Shown one piece after another: positions 17,977 through 26,716 of a DNA stretch of 34,013 nt (position 1 is its first letter; each line of letters begins with the position of its first letter). A program made the translations under genes and the position numbers. Below the pieces are notes generated by a model, which searched no databases, was not told the origin of the DNA, and worked only from the letters and a program-made list of their open reading frames with translations. Where the stretch lies: positions 1 through 34,013 of the forward strand of contig CAJWFK010000028.1 of NCBI GenBank assembly GCA_913031125.1, in the 5' to 3' direction. Origin of the DNA: an uncultured Woeseia sp. GTDB taxonomy: Bacteria; Pseudomonadota; Gammaproteobacteria; Steroidobacterales; Woeseiaceae.

Positions 17977-18482
17977 AAGAAGGGCAGACCAACACAATTA
18001 AACGTTTCAGTATTTCGATAACTATCGCAGCTACTGTTGTCGTTTTAGATCAATTTACGAAATGGATGATTGTGGAATGGGTACCACTTTTCGAAAAGAT
18101 CCCGATTAATGACTTTATCAATATTACTCATCACCGCAATACTGGCGCTGCTTTTAGTTTTTTAGCAGATGCATCGGGATGGCAGAGATGGTTCTTGATT
18201 ACCGTAGCCGGTGCGGTGAGCTGTTACATTGTTTACTGGCTATGGAAAATTCGAACTGATCGGCAGTTGGTTCTTTCAACCGGTCTCGCGCTGGTGCTAG
18301 GTGGGGCAATTGGTAATGTGGTCGATAGGGTGATACTTGGAAGCGTCGTAGATTTCATACAGGTTCTGATCGCCGGCTGGCCCTTCCCAACATTCAATAT
18401 TGCTGATTCAGCGATCACAGTAGGGGCTGTCCTTTTAATCGTCGACTCGATTTTCATAAGTGATAATGGCTTAGATTCTTAG
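17973..18482 (+). CDS. lspA: Lipoprotein signal peptidase (signal peptidase II)
   Basis: A membrane aspartyl protease of about 169 aa that removes signal peptides from diacylglyceryl-prolipoproteins. Four hydrophobic segments are seen. Conserved blocks are DQFTKW, HHRNTGAAFSFL, GNVVDRV and FNIADSAI; the last two hold the catalytic aspartates. TTG 17973 overlaps the ribF stop as TTGA and has AGG about 8 nt upstream; GTG 17964 is the other possible start (172 aa). It ends only 4 nt from the stop of the convergent pilE, so the two transcripts must overlap or end inside each other. Confidence 0.93.
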   Translation: MKEGQTNTIKRFSISITIAATVVVLDQFTKWMIVEWVPLFEKIPINDFINITHHRNTGAAFSFLADASGWQRWFLITVAGAVSCYIVYWLWKIRTDRQLVLSTGLALVLGGAIGNVVDRVILGSVVDFIQVLIAGWPFPTFNIADSAITVGAVLLIVDSIFISDNGLDS

Positions 18483-18486
18483 CTTT

Positions 18487-18906
18487 TTATAGTCTCGTAT
18501 TTGTCCAGCAGTCGCTGCTTGGTGAAGAACCTTTAACCCCTCTACCGTCTATTGTGAACTGCATGCATTTGTCAGCTTCAGCATCTGCATACTGGTAGGT
18601 TGCTGCGGCATTGAAAGTATTGGAATCAGCTTGAGTTACATTAATAAGGTAGGTGCCGCTATCCGAAAAAGCGTTCGCTGTTGTTCCGAAACCCAGTTGT
18701 GTCAGGTCTTGCGTGTACGTGTTATTTTGTAGATAGAATCTCTCTTGCAAGGTAGCGATCTGCATAAGCGCTGCTTTGGCTTCGTTACGTTTTGCTTTAG
18801 CAACATATTGTCGGTAGTTTGGATATGCGATCGCTGCCAAGATACCGACGATAACTATTACGATCATCAATTCTATCAACGTTATCCCCTTAATATATCT
18901 CGACAT
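18487..18906 (-). CDS. pilE: Type IV minor pilin PilE
   Basis: A 139-aa pilin-like protein. The prepilin leader is MSRYIKG, cut before [20 protein letters not shown], with glutamate at mature position 5. Mature position 1 is Ile rather than the usual Phe. The C-terminal half has two cysteines (in DKCMQF and SDCW) likely to form the pilin disulphide loop. ATG 18906 is chosen because it has GGAGGA 5 nt upstream and yields a proper 7-residue leader; the longer frame from 18963 overlaps pilY1. It is last in the minor-pilin operon, as in Pseudomonas, and convergent with lspA. Confidence 0.92.
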   Translation of the reverse strand: MSRYIKGITLIELMIVIVIVGILAAIAYPNYRQYVAKAKRNEAKAALMQIATLQERFYLQNNTYTQDLTQLGFGTTANAFSDSGTYLINVTQADSNTFNAAATYQYADAEADKCMQFTIDGRGVKGSSPSSDCWTNTRL

Positions 18907-18938
18907 CCGGATCCTCCAGGTCAGCGATAGTTTGTCCG

Positions 18939-21900
18939 TTAATTGACACCGTTTTGTGTCCAAAGTGTACGGACTGGTTTGTTAGAAAATCCAGGATCAA
19001 AGCATTCGACGCCGATACAGCCTAAGGGCGGAGGCGTGCATTCCGAACCTTCACAGTCTGGGTCGGCGGGGCTTGGAAAAAAGAATACCGGCCTGACTGC
19101 GATTCCACCCTGCTCAAGTGTAGTGGCCCTAGCTTGGTCGAGTTCCCCTGGATCGCCATCAATCAGTGTATTGAGATCTCCAACGGCAGGGTCACCATTC
19201 CTTATGTTCATACGGTATAGACGATTAGTGCTAAGACCAGCTCGGCAAGGGTCCGATGAGTCCACTGACGGTTCGAAGGACACAAAGTATATTACATCGT
19301 TGAAGGTTCTTGATTCTGCCAAAATTTTTTCATTAGCTGGTAATGTGAGCTTCCAGCCTCTGTCATTCTCACCAAGGACTACATTAATTTGACCACTTAC
19401 TTCTATCATGTCGCCATCGTTGGCAACAGGGTATTGGTCATATGCTGTCTGGGAAAGTTTAGTAAAAACTTGTTTGTCACGCAGCGAATAAAAACGGTCA
19501 TTTGCGGAATTGTCGAGTGGATGCGATCGGTATCCTGAACCCAGATTAATGGCTAAAAATCGTTTGTCTTGTCGTGGGTCGTAAGCTAATGCCACGTCGG
19601 GCGTTGAGAAAAAACGCCTTGTGCCTCCGGCACCGACATTTCCCGTTCCTTCAGCACCAAATTGGGCGATAACTCCGCCAGTAACTAGATCAGCTGGATC
19701 GCTACCATTTAGGATGTCAAATCGCCAAATTTGGCCACCGAGATCCGCCGCATACATTCGATCTGCAAAACCGTCGCCCGACATATCTAAGACTCTTACA
19801 GCACTTGGAATGGAACGCGTCATAGCTGGAAGTATAAGATCTGCTTCAGGAACTGAGCTTGTCCTCCATAATTCTTCACCGGTTTCTATATCGACAACGA
19901 AAATAGCGGCACCATCAGTATCGGGAGACTGAGGATGAGTGGCTTGGTCATGGACTGTGTCATAGCCGCCGCCAATAACCAGTACAAGATCATCACTGCT
20001 AGACTGCCCCGCATTCTCTATATCAATTCTTGTGGCAACTGGTGTAGACCAAGATTGTCCCAGCCCATCATAAGTTTTGATCCATTTTAGTTCTGGTGAC
20101 TGTTTGTTTGTGACGTCCAAAGCATAGTAGTTATTACCGCCTCGTCTTAGGCCGAAAATTAAGTAGACAAAGTCGGTACCTACTTCAATAGTGCCATTTT
20201 CATTTCGGTCTACAACAATTGGGACTAGGTCACCATCTATTCCGTAGTGTTTGTAATTAACTACTTCATCTTCGTACAGTGAAACCATGTCAGGTAGAAA
20301 CTCGCTCGGAATAAAAGACCACATTTCTATGCCCGTTTGTCCGTCAATTGCATGCAGGTAACCGTCATTTGTCGCTGCATACACAACAACGTCGGCTCCT
20401 GCAGAGCTTCCATCACCACCATAGACGATCGCAGCCGGTTGTGAATGTAAAGTGTCTCCAATTTGTCTTCTGCTGTATGTGGATGGATTGTTATCTATAT
20501 CTTGTACGTCGACTCCGCGTATCCATTCGACAAGGTCTTCAATATCTGGCTCTCCGTCGGTCCCTTGGAGGCCATATAAGTCTAAGCTCGTTGCTAAGTT
20601 GTTACCTGTCGCAATTTGGTTGGATTCTGAAACTAGGTTGGAACCCGCAAGGTTCGAAAATATTTTTCTTGTTATCGGGTTTGGTAGCCGACTAACTGCA
20701 CCCCCAGCATTTACATTGCCACCGTCAGGAATACCATTTTCAGACCAATAATTTAACGCGTTATCTGAAAAGAATCCGGTGCTTGTATCAACAGCGGGGT
20801 TACCGATAGCATCTGTTATGACGCCACCATTAATAGAGAATTTCTTTATATTGCCTGGCCAATGTACGGTAGTGGTTGGACGGAATACTGAAATATAGAG
20901 ATCATTTAGGTGCTGAGTCCGATTAAACGCGTTAACAGAAACGGTAGGTGCCGTAAATGAAACGTCCTCATCAAGAATATTAGTGACGATATTAGTTAGC
21001 ACAGTCGTCAGCGTTTTTACATCTTCGGCCAGGTAATATTGACCGCCTGTTAATTCGGCAGTTTCCTTCAAAATCGGCAGGTCCACATTGAATCCAATTG
21101 TGTAGGTTGTGACGGTTTGATCTCCGGGGATACTCGGATCGATGTCTTTCTTTGACAAATACAAGGAAATGTCATCTAAACAAGCCCCATCGTTATTACC
21201 ACCCGTACAGTTATTATGACCGAGTGTAGTAGACCAACTTGGAAGGCTATCTACTTTTTCATAAGCACCGATGTCACGTGACGGTGATCCGTCCGTTAAA
21301 ATTACGTTGTAATTTTTTGTGCAAGCATATGTAGTGGGTTTCTGGTAGACCATGGGATCAACAGACTCAAGTGCTGACGGGTCGGTGTCTTCAATTCCAC
21401 CGTAATCGACATTAAGGCCTTGCCAGTAGAGTGCTGATTCATAAATGGTTTCTGATAGAGGCGTCCATCCCTCTGCCCCAAGATTGTCTATCAGACTCAT
21501 GGCTTCACTTCTATTACTGTCAAGGTCCTTAAGAGCATGTCTCACCGGCCCACCTTCCTCGAGGTCAAATTCCATTAAGCCCACATTCACGTTGGTAATT
21601 GACCCAAGCAGGTTTTTAGTAACAGCTTTCACAATTTCATTACGGGACATTTCGGTAATGGGAGAACTGTGATACCAATTGAGATAGTTGGGGTCGTACA
21701 CGGTATAGGTTCGGTCTGTTGGACTGCTGCCCCAGGCAACTTCGCGATCTACGTCTGATGTATACATATCTTTGTCTGTCCCAATCTGGGCGTAGACTTG
21801 GTCACCACTATTTTCGCCGTGGATCCCGGAATCTGCAGCACATTCGACCGGCCCATTGCTGGCGTTATTAAGCCTTCGCCACCGATAGCCGCTAGTGGTG

Positions 21901-22319
21901 GTATCCCGATATTGCGCCATGATGTCCGTGTATGCACCTGATGCTTCTATCTGGCTTACCCCTTGCGCACAAAAATATTGATCTTGGTCAATGCTAAACT
22001 TGTCATCTGTTCTGCATTCAGCAATTCGTCGACTTCTCGCCCAGTAATATTTATTTGACGCACAAGAGCCAGGATAGGTTATGGATTGGTCATAGGGTTC
22101 TTGAGTGCTTTCTATAGCTTGCATGCTACCGGAGCTATCTAGAATGAAAAGAATATTTGGTTTTTCCAAGCCAGTGGTATTCGGTATTGATAGTAGAAGT
22201 TCAGTGTCATCAGCCAGAATAGGTGTTCCTACTAGTATGATTAGCATTAATCCGCTAAAGCCTCCGGCCATCTTTTTATGCCAGTTTGGCGTCTTATTCA
22301 GCTCAGTGGTGTTATTCAT
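18939..22319 (-). CDS. pilY1: Type IV pilus tip adhesin / biogenesis factor PilY1
   Basis: A 1126-aa secreted protein. A signal peptide (about 1-36) leads into a von Willebrand A-like domain with MIDAS motif DSSGSM (61-66). The C-terminal half is a beta-propeller typical of PilY1. It has a calcium-loop candidate DMSGDGFAD at about 842-850, matching DxNxDxxxD spacing, and a second one, DRNENGTIE, near 705. The tail is unusual: it holds two CxGxEC units ([11 protein letters not shown] and GCIGVECF) close to the end. PilY1 works with the minor pilins at the pilus tip in adhesion, surface sensing and pilus priming. It lies 32 nt upstream of pilE. Confidence 0.94.
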   Translation of the reverse strand: MNNTTELNKTPNWHKKMAGGFSGLMLIILVGTPILADDTELLLSIPNTTGLEKPNILFILDSSGSMQAIESTQEPYDQSITYPGSCASNKYYWARSRRIAECRTDDKFSIDQDQYFCAQGVSQIEASGAYTDIMAQYRDTTTSGYRWRRLNNASNGPVECAADSGIHGENSGDQVYAQIGTDKDMYTSDVDREVAWGSSPTDRTYTVYDPNYLNWYHSSPITEMSRNEIVKAVTKNLLGSITNVNVGLMEFDLEEGGPVRHALKDLDSNRSEAMSLIDNLGAEGWTPLSETIYESALYWQGLNVDYGGIEDTDPSALESVDPMVYQKPTTYACTKNYNVILTDGSPSRDIGAYEKVDSLPSWSTTLGHNNCTGGNNDGACLDDISLYLSKKDIDPSIPGDQTVTTYTIGFNVDLPILKETAELTGGQYYLAEDVKTLTTVLTNIVTNILDEDVSFTAPTVSVNAFNRTQHLNDLYISVFRPTTTVHWPGNIKKFSINGGVITDAIGNPAVDTSTGFFSDNALNYWSENGIPDGGNVNAGGAVSRLPNPITRKIFSNLAGSNLVSESNQIATGNNLATSLDLYGLQGTDGEPDIEDLVEWIRGVDVQDIDNNPSTYSRRQIGDTLHSQPAAIVYGGDGSSAGADVVVYAATNDGYLHAIDGQTGIEMWSFIPSEFLPDMVSLYEDEVVNYKHYGIDGDLVPIVVDRNENGTIEVGTDFVYLIFGLRRGGNNYYALDVTNKQSPELKWIKTYDGLGQSWSTPVATRIDIENAGQSSSDDLVLVIGGGYDTVHDQATHPQSPDTDGAAIFVVDIETGEELWRTSSVPEADLILPAMTRSIPSAVRVLDMSGDGFADRMYAADLGGQIWRFDILNGSDPADLVTGGVIAQFGAEGTGNVGAGGTRRFFSTPDVALAYDPRQDKRFLAINLGSGYRSHPLDNSANDRFYSLRDKQVFTKLSQTAYDQYPVANDGDMIEVSGQINVVLGENDRGWKLTLPANEKILAESRTFNDVIYFVSFEPSVDSSDPCRAGLSTNRLYRMNIRNGDPAVGDLNTLIDGDPGELDQARATTLEQGGIAVRPVFFFPSPADPDCEGSECTPPPLGCIGVECFDPGFSNKPVRTLWTQNGVN

Positions 22320-22353
22320 ATTTAGTAATTCGATTATTTATGTCACTAACCGA

Positions 22354-22701
22354 CTAGAGACCAATGTTGATGCTGATAACTTTATTCGAACCGACCTCAT
22401 ACGTAACAAGCGCATAGTCGTCATTACCTGACCGCATCGCATAAAAAGTTTTTCTGAATTCTGAGAAATTTAGGATTTTTCGCTTAACTAAAAAAATTGT
22501 TTCCGGCGTAAGCTGCACTAACGCAAACTTTCTATCACACGGATTGGAGCAAGGCTTGAACATTAAGCGTCCAGCTGTTGTTGTGGGTACCATTATGTTG
22601 GATGTATTTATCTCTAGTGCCTCGATCACTGTGCTGATCTCAGCATTTGTCTTCCCAACTAAAGCAAAACTCGAAATCAACAGGAACACATGTATTTTCA
22701 T
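22354..22701 (-). CDS. Secreted protein of unknown function in the minor-pilin operon
   Basis: A 115-aa protein with a clear signal peptide (MKIHVFLLISSFALVGKTNA, cut before E21). ATG 22701 is chosen over the longer frame from 22758 because it has AAGG about 5 nt upstream and starts the signal peptide. The mature part is about 95 residues with CSNPC as its only cysteines, followed by ALVQLTPETIFLVKRKILNFSEFRK. I do not recognise the family. It lies between pilX and pilY1 in the same direction, suggesting a role in export, folding or assembly of PilY1 or the minor pilins. Pseudomonas PilY2 is of similar size but lies after pilY1, and I see no clear likeness. Confidence 0.75.
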   Translation of the reverse strand: MKIHVFLLISSFALVGKTNAEISTVIEALEINTSNIMVPTTTAGRLMFKPCSNPCDRKFALVQLTPETIFLVKRKILNFSEFRKTFYAMRSGNDDYALVTYEVGSNKVISINIGL

Positions 22702-22777
22702 TAGGACCTTCAGGAATGCTGTTGAATCTGCGGTTTTAAAATAAACTGAATATCTCATCTGCTATTAAAATGCCTCA

Positions 22778-23251
22778 TTAAAGCGTGGGTATTTCCGGAC
22801 CTACTATATAGAACGCTTGGGTGTGAACAGAGTTTGAGTCACGGTCGGTTTTTTCTCCGGCAATACCAGCTCTTTTAGATTCTGCTGATGCTGTTGCGAT
22901 AAAATGGTAGGCGGCGATCCCGCTCCCAACGCCCAGTGAAAATGATCGATTAGGAACCATTGTCGCACGTTCAAATTGAATAATTGCAGTTACTGAGTCC
23001 GTAGAATTAATATTCTTCTGTAGGTTTATGTCGGCGAGGGTATTGAATTGACCTTTAGCAAGTGCGTGTTCCAGTCCTGTTTCAGCTGCTTGAAAGGCAT
23101 TTTCAGCGTTTTGATCATTCCGTGCCATTGCAAGTTCGGTTGTTGCAGTGTTCATACCGGAAATAGCAAGTACTGTGACAACTACTAGGAGTACTAGACC
23201 TATGACCAGTGCGGCACCGCTCTGACATTTAAATAGATTAAAATTTTGCAT
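22778..23251 (-). CDS. pilX: Type IV minor pilin PilX
   Basis: A 157-aa minor pilin. The N-terminus QSG then AALVIGLVLLVVVTVLAISGM is the PilX N-terminal pattern, with cleavage after Gly and no glutamate at position 5. NAENAFQAAETGLEHAL follows, the helical signature shared by PilX-type proteins. The C-terminal part is variable. It lies 14 nt downstream of pilW in the same operon. PilX helps form the priming complex at the pilus tip with PilV, PilW, FimT-type pilins and PilY1. Confidence 0.88.
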   Translation of the reverse strand: MQNFNLFKCQSGAALVIGLVLLVVVTVLAISGMNTATTELAMARNDQNAENAFQAAETGLEHALAKGQFNTLADINLQKNINSTDSVTAIIQFERATMVPNRSFSLGVGSGIAAYHFIATASAESKRAGIAGEKTDRDSNSVHTQAFYIVGPEIPTL

Positions 23252-23265
23252 GTTTATCTGGTCGC

Positions 23266-24255
23266 TTAAGAGCGTGCATTCCTCAGTAGAATTGTTTTAG
23301 AAACTTTCAAACGACGAAAGCCATCATTAAACGGCCCTAAAGTTACATCACCAATCTGATAAGCAGCAGCATCCTGAATGCCGGTTTCTGGTGTTAGGCC
23401 TCGCACAACTATCCAAATTCTTGCTGTAATAACCTGTGCATCTGGAATAAATGCAGCATTCTGGTGATTTAGAATTGGATTGCCTGGATTGACGTAGCGA
23501 TCGACTGTGTTGTCTTTATTGACATCAACTCCAAGCTGTATCTGGATATTTTGCACTCCAGGGGCAATTTCCTGGTCAGCAATGGTCGGTGTGCCGTCAA
23601 GATTGACCAAGGATTTTCGACGTAAAGTTGGCACACCAGGAATCAGCTCTGAATTAAGCGCTACATAGTAGGAATTGACTAGGAGTGTATGCGTCTCAGA
23701 ATCTATAGCACTAAAGTCTGTAGGGATCACACCATTGGAAAATACTTGCCCTTGAATCCGACTCGATTGAATTTGGAGTGTGCCAGCTTGGGGAAATGAA
23801 GGCAGCGTCGTTGCGCGCCGAGTTGTGATGATATCCGATTCCAATTGAGGGCCACCGAATGAAGGGCATGGTAGACCATAAGAATTATTGTAAGCTTCAA
23901 CAGGACGAATAAGGTTTAGGCTCCAAGCGGGTCCGCATGCCGTTGGGGTTGGTAGCTGAAGTGGATTAGTGTCCGTTATCAAAGAACGTCCTTCAATCGC
24001 TTCACCTTGGCTTAGCATCCCCCAATTACTTGCCATGCGAAGGTCGGCTTCTATCGTATCCATGGCAAACTGTGCTGTTTCCTGCACGCGGGCTATTGAC
24101 TCATTGATAATAAATGCCTGCCGACTTTGGTTGTAGACTTGAACCGTCCCGATAATCAGAAAGCTGCCAATCGCAAGTGCAACCAATAGTTCAATCATTG
24201 TCATGCCGGATTGTGTCCGAGGAGAGTGACGAATTGAGCGTGTTTCGGTAATCAT
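23266..24255 (-). CDS. pilW: Type IV minor pilin PilW
   Basis: A 329-aa minor pilin with an extended leader ending QSG, then MTMIELLVALAIGSFLIIGTV, with Glu at mature position 5 and Met at position 1. VQVYNQSRQAF and a segment rich in beta-strand follow, as in PilW (PilW/GspJ type). Its ATG overlaps the TGA of pilV by one base (TGATG), so translation is coupled. Length is normal for PilW. Confidence 0.9.
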   Translation of the reverse strand: MITETRSIRHSPRTQSGMTMIELLVALAIGSFLIIGTVQVYNQSRQAFIINESIARVQETAQFAMDTIEADLRMASNWGMLSQGEAIEGRSLITDTNPLQLPTPTACGPAWSLNLIRPVEAYNNSYGLPCPSFGGPQLESDIITTRRATTLPSFPQAGTLQIQSSRIQGQVFSNGVIPTDFSAIDSETHTLLVNSYYVALNSELIPGVPTLRRKSLVNLDGTPTIADQEIAPGVQNIQIQLGVDVNKDNTVDRYVNPGNPILNHQNAAFIPDAQVITARIWIVVRGLTPETGIQDAAAYQIGDVTLGPFNDGFRRLKVSKTILLRNARS

Positions 24256-24722
24256 CAGATAGCCAATACTGGTATTGTGACAGAGTAACTTAAAGCATTA
24301 CCCGGCTCATTCCATGAGACTGTGATCTCATAACTAGGGGGAACAAGGCTGTTATTGAACCCAATATTTACCAGGCCGTTTGGCAAGGACTCTGTGGCCT
24401 GTTGGTTCCACAAAAAGATATCGTGCGCAGCCATTTCAGTTATAGTGCAGTTTCTGCCACCACCCACACAATTATTATTAGCTCCTGCAAGGGTATATGC
24501 AGCACCTGCTCGAGGATTAGCTCTTATTCGGTCGGCAATATCACCTGCTAGGGTAACGGCATTATGTCTGAGAACCGAGGTTCTACCTGCTTGCATGCTA
24601 TGTACGTAAAGGCCGGCTATTCCTAACATTCCGACCGACATTATGATTAAGGCAACTAGCACTTCAACTAAGGTGAAACCAAAACTTTGGTTTGTGAGGT
24701 CCTGTGTCTGGAATCTCTTCAT
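24255..24722 (-). CDS. pilV: Type IV minor pilin PilV
   Basis: A 155-aa minor pilin. The leader ends FG before FTLVEVLVALIIMSVGMLGIAGLY, with Glu5, and is followed by the PilV-typical block RHNAVTLAGDIADRIRANPRAG. ATG 24722 is preferred to 24755 because the latter lies inside fimT. The central CVGGGRNC cysteine pair could form a small disulphide loop. It is 16 nt after fimT and overlaps pilW by one base. Confidence 0.9.
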   Translation of the reverse strand: MKRFQTQDLTNQSFGFTLVEVLVALIIMSVGMLGIAGLYVHSMQAGRTSVLRHNAVTLAGDIADRIRANPRAGAAYTLAGANNNCVGGGRNCTITEMAAHDIFLWNQQATESLPNGLVNIGFNNSLVPPSYEITVSWNEPGNALSYSVTIPVLAI

Positions 24723-24738
24723 AGGCTTAATTCCACGG

Positions 24739-25332
24739 CTATGGGCAGGCACCACCTGATGCTAGAATCATCTGGTAATCACTAATAATTGTTGCTCTAC
24801 CAATTGCAGTTGCGATTAATCGTCTGGCAGTGGCTCGTCCGCCTGCGGCGACTTCAACACCTCGCCCATCACAGATCATCGCTGTCTGCATAGATGGCGA
24901 GCCTCCAACGTTACCGCGCCCCAATCCCGTATCTGCGAATGCAAAGTAATTCGCTCCTGCATTTGTCGTTATTGTTACCCCTTCAGGAGCTCCCGGGTGT
25001 GCACGAAGAATGTTTTCACCATCCCCTCCTCGACTAAGGTCCCCATTTATATCAGTAAAGATGATCCAGCCATCGTTAAATGTGCCGCTGCAGTTAGCAG
25101 TAATATTCATGGAATTGGCACTTGCACAAATTGTGATATTAGATTTTGAGCGAGCTGCTTCTGAGCGTGCCAGATGGAAGGTTGAAAGTAGATCATTTGC
25201 GACACTCGTTAAACGACTGTTTTTCATAAATGCGGATAAGTTAGGCATGCCAAACGCTAGTACTATGCCTACAATGATTACCGTAATTAGCAGTTCATAC
25301 AGCGTAAACCCATTTATTCGCAGTATATTCAT
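24739..25332 (-). CDS. fimT: Type IV minor pilin FimT/FimU-like (GspH domain)
   Basis: A 197-aa pseudopilin-like protein. The leader MNILRING precedes FTLYELLITVIIVGIVLAFG (Glu5 present). Then come NDLLSTFHLARSEAARSK, the conserved GspH/FimT helix, and DGWIIFTD, the hallmark of the following strand. Cysteines near 70-80, ICDGRG and the C-terminal ACP may form disulphides. The longer start at 25347 is also possible. It is the first gene of the minor-pilin operon. Whether it corresponds to FimT or FimU of Pseudomonas cannot be decided here. Confidence 0.87.
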   Translation of the reverse strand: MNILRINGFTLYELLITVIIVGIVLAFGMPNLSAFMKNSRLTSVANDLLSTFHLARSEAARSKSNITICASANSMNITANCSGTFNDGWIIFTDINGDLSRGGDGENILRAHPGAPEGVTITTNAGANYFAFADTGLGRGNVGGSPSMQTAMICDGRGVEVAAGGRATARRLIATAIGRATIISDYQMILASGGACP

Positions 25333-25444
25333 AGTGCCAATATACAAAATATAAGAATAGTCTCTACTAAGAATCCGATGAGCGGTTCTTAGGCACCGAC
25401 AGACGGAAAAAAGTATGTTGGCTATTTAATTTTTTAAGTTTTCT

Positions 25445-25455
25445 GCACAATGTGC
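25445..25455. promoter_or_regulatory. Small palindrome between fimT and the Fur-family gene
   Basis: GCACA-A-TGTGC is a perfect 5-1-5 inverted repeat in the 208-nt divergent region. It does not look like a Fur or PerR box, which are A/T rich. It could be an operator for either gene. Nothing else in this region was assigned firmly beyond a lone TATACT at about 25505. Confidence 0.25.
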
Positions 25456-25540
25456 GGAGGTTAATACAGTATGTAGATTAGGTAATCAGGGCCTTAATTG
25501 GTCTATACTCTTCCCGAGTTCACTATGGTTTCCTCAATAT

Positions 25541-25945
25541 ATGTCTGATATCGATATTCACAGCAATTTGCTTAAGCATGATGTATTGCCGACACCTCAG
25601 CGTATAAAGGTGGCTTCTGTCATACTTGATCGCCCTCAACACTTATCTGCAGATCAAATCATGGATCGGTTGATCGAAAAGGGTAGTGCGGTTTCCAAAG
25701 CGACTGTATATAACTGTTTGAAATTATTTTGCGAAAAGGGACTGATCAAGGAGATTAACATCGACCCCTCTCGCAAATATTACGATTCGACAACACATGC
25801 TCATCATCATTTTTATCATGTTCAAACAGGAGAGTTGACAGATATTCCCCAAGATAAGATTAGTATTGTGGGGCTGCCTTCTCTGCCTGATGATACTGAG
25901 CAGGAAGGGGTCGAAGTACTAATCCGACTGCGCAACAAAAAGTAG
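25541..25945 (+). CDS. Fur-family transcriptional regulator, Irr/PerR-like
   Basis: A 134-aa metal- or peroxide-responsive regulator. The winged-helix domain (about 10-80) has TPQRIKVASVIL, LSADQIMDRL and the recognition helix KATVYNCLKLF. The dimerisation half contains a His-rich block HAHHHFYH (86-93) followed by TGELTDIP, resembling the heme/iron-linked segment of Irr-type regulators. No CxxC zinc pair is present at the C-terminus, unlike typical Fur and PerR. It starts without a clear Shine-Dalgarno. Its targets are not evident; tRNA-Thr follows 37 nt later, and the pilin operon is divergent. Confidence 0.85.
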   Translation: MSDIDIHSNLLKHDVLPTPQRIKVASVILDRPQHLSADQIMDRLIEKGSAVSKATVYNCLKLFCEKGLIKEINIDPSRKYYDSTTHAHHHFYHVQTGELTDIPQDKISIVGLPSLPDDTEQEGVEVLIRLRNKK

Positions 25946-25966
25946 CTGACGAGCCCTTCGAAGCGC

Positions 25967-25972
25967 TATACT
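25967..25972 (+). promoter_or_regulatory. -10 element of tRNA-Thr
   Basis: TATACT followed by the G/C-rich discriminator CGCTGCCGCC lies 10 nt before the mature tRNA. The best -35 is CTGACG (25946-25951), with a short 15-nt spacer, overlapping the end of the Fur-family gene. A G/C-rich discriminator is typical of stable-RNA promoters under stringent control. Confidence 0.5.
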
Positions 25973-25982
25973 CGCTGCCGCC

Positions 25983-26058
25983 GCCGGTATAGCTCAGCTG
26001 GTAGAGCATCTCATTCGTAATGAGGGGGTCCTTGGTTCGAATCCGAGTACCGGCACCA
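25983..26058 (+). tRNA. tRNA-Thr (anticodon CGT)
   Basis: Complete 76-nt cloverleaf. The acceptor stem GCCGGTA/TACCGGC is perfect, the D arm is AGCTCAGCTGGTAGAGC, and the anticodon stem TCTCA/TGAGG encloses TTCGTAA (anticodon CGT). The T loop is TTCGAAT and the CCA end is encoded. It resembles the E. coli minor tRNA-Thr(CGT) closely. Confidence 0.96.
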
Positions 26059-26087
26059 CATATAACTATGTGTAAGGATCTAGGGGA

Positions 26088-26654
26088 TTAGTGCGTGAAG
26101 GCTAGGTCTTTTCGCTGTTTTTCATAGTGCCCATCATTGGTAGGTTGATACGCATTACACCAATCCATATCTCCCCCGTATACATGAACTGTTACTGAAG
26201 GGGTGGGTTGAGCATTTTTAATAACGTGATAGTCGAATGGTGGAATGAGGCTACCAGCCGTTCCACAGCCGGCATCAACAGTGTCCATTTTCATAAAATC
26301 AACCGTCGTATCATCGGGGTTGCCATCTAGTGCATATGAATCAACTCGTATACGGCCCGTATACACGCATTCGACACACCATAATCCAGCATGATCATGG
26401 ATGGGAGTTCCTTGACCCTGATCCCAGACCATTACAACTATTGAATAAAGCCCTTGTGGATCTCGATGTAAAAGTCTCCGTGCATAACTATTAGCGGCTG
26501 GCTCAAGAAACTTTTTTGGTAACAATGCTAGTTCTGGACGGATCCAGTCTTCTAAAACGGATTTTACAGCTGCACATGTAACTGAGTTAGGTTTGCTTGA
26601 CGTTATTGCTACGTCTAAACGTTGAATCATTGTTGTTAATGGATCTGCAGTCAT
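26088..26654 (-). CDS. Cysteine dioxygenase family protein
   Basis: A 188-aa cupin-type thiol dioxygenase (PF05995-like) that would oxidise cysteine, or a related thiol such as 3-mercaptopropionate, to the sulphinate. Counting from ATG 26654, the iron ligands are H86 and H88 in TPIHDHAGLWC and H143 in FDYHVI. C93 occupies the place of the mammalian Cys that crosslinks to Tyr, and HVY (Tyr159) supplies the possible partner. The second-sphere Ser of the mammalian SxHxY triad appears as Thr. YARRLL holds the candidate substrate-carboxylate arginine. The frame is open back to a TTG at 26711, but without a ribosome site. It follows the CxxCH protein gene on the same strand and is probably co-transcribed. 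The family is clear; the preferred thiol is not. Confidence 0.85.
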   Translation of the reverse strand: MTADPLTTMIQRLDVAITSSKPNSVTCAAVKSVLEDWIRPELALLPKKFLEPAANSYARRLLHRDPQGLYSIVVMVWDQGQGTPIHDHAGLWCVECVYTGRIRVDSYALDGNPDDTTVDFMKMDTVDAGCGTAGSLIPPFDYHVIKNAQPTPSVTVHVYGGDMDWCNAYQPTNDGHYEKQRKDLAFTH

Positions 26655-26716
26655 TGTGCGACTAATAATTTTACGAACCGTGATTCCACACTGATTAAGG
26701 ATTAAACGCAAGTCTG

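Noticed and set aside
26057-26072. CACATA/TATGTG hairpin right after tRNA-Thr as a terminator
   Set aside because: Stem of 6 weak pairs that begins inside the CCA end and is not followed by T residues.
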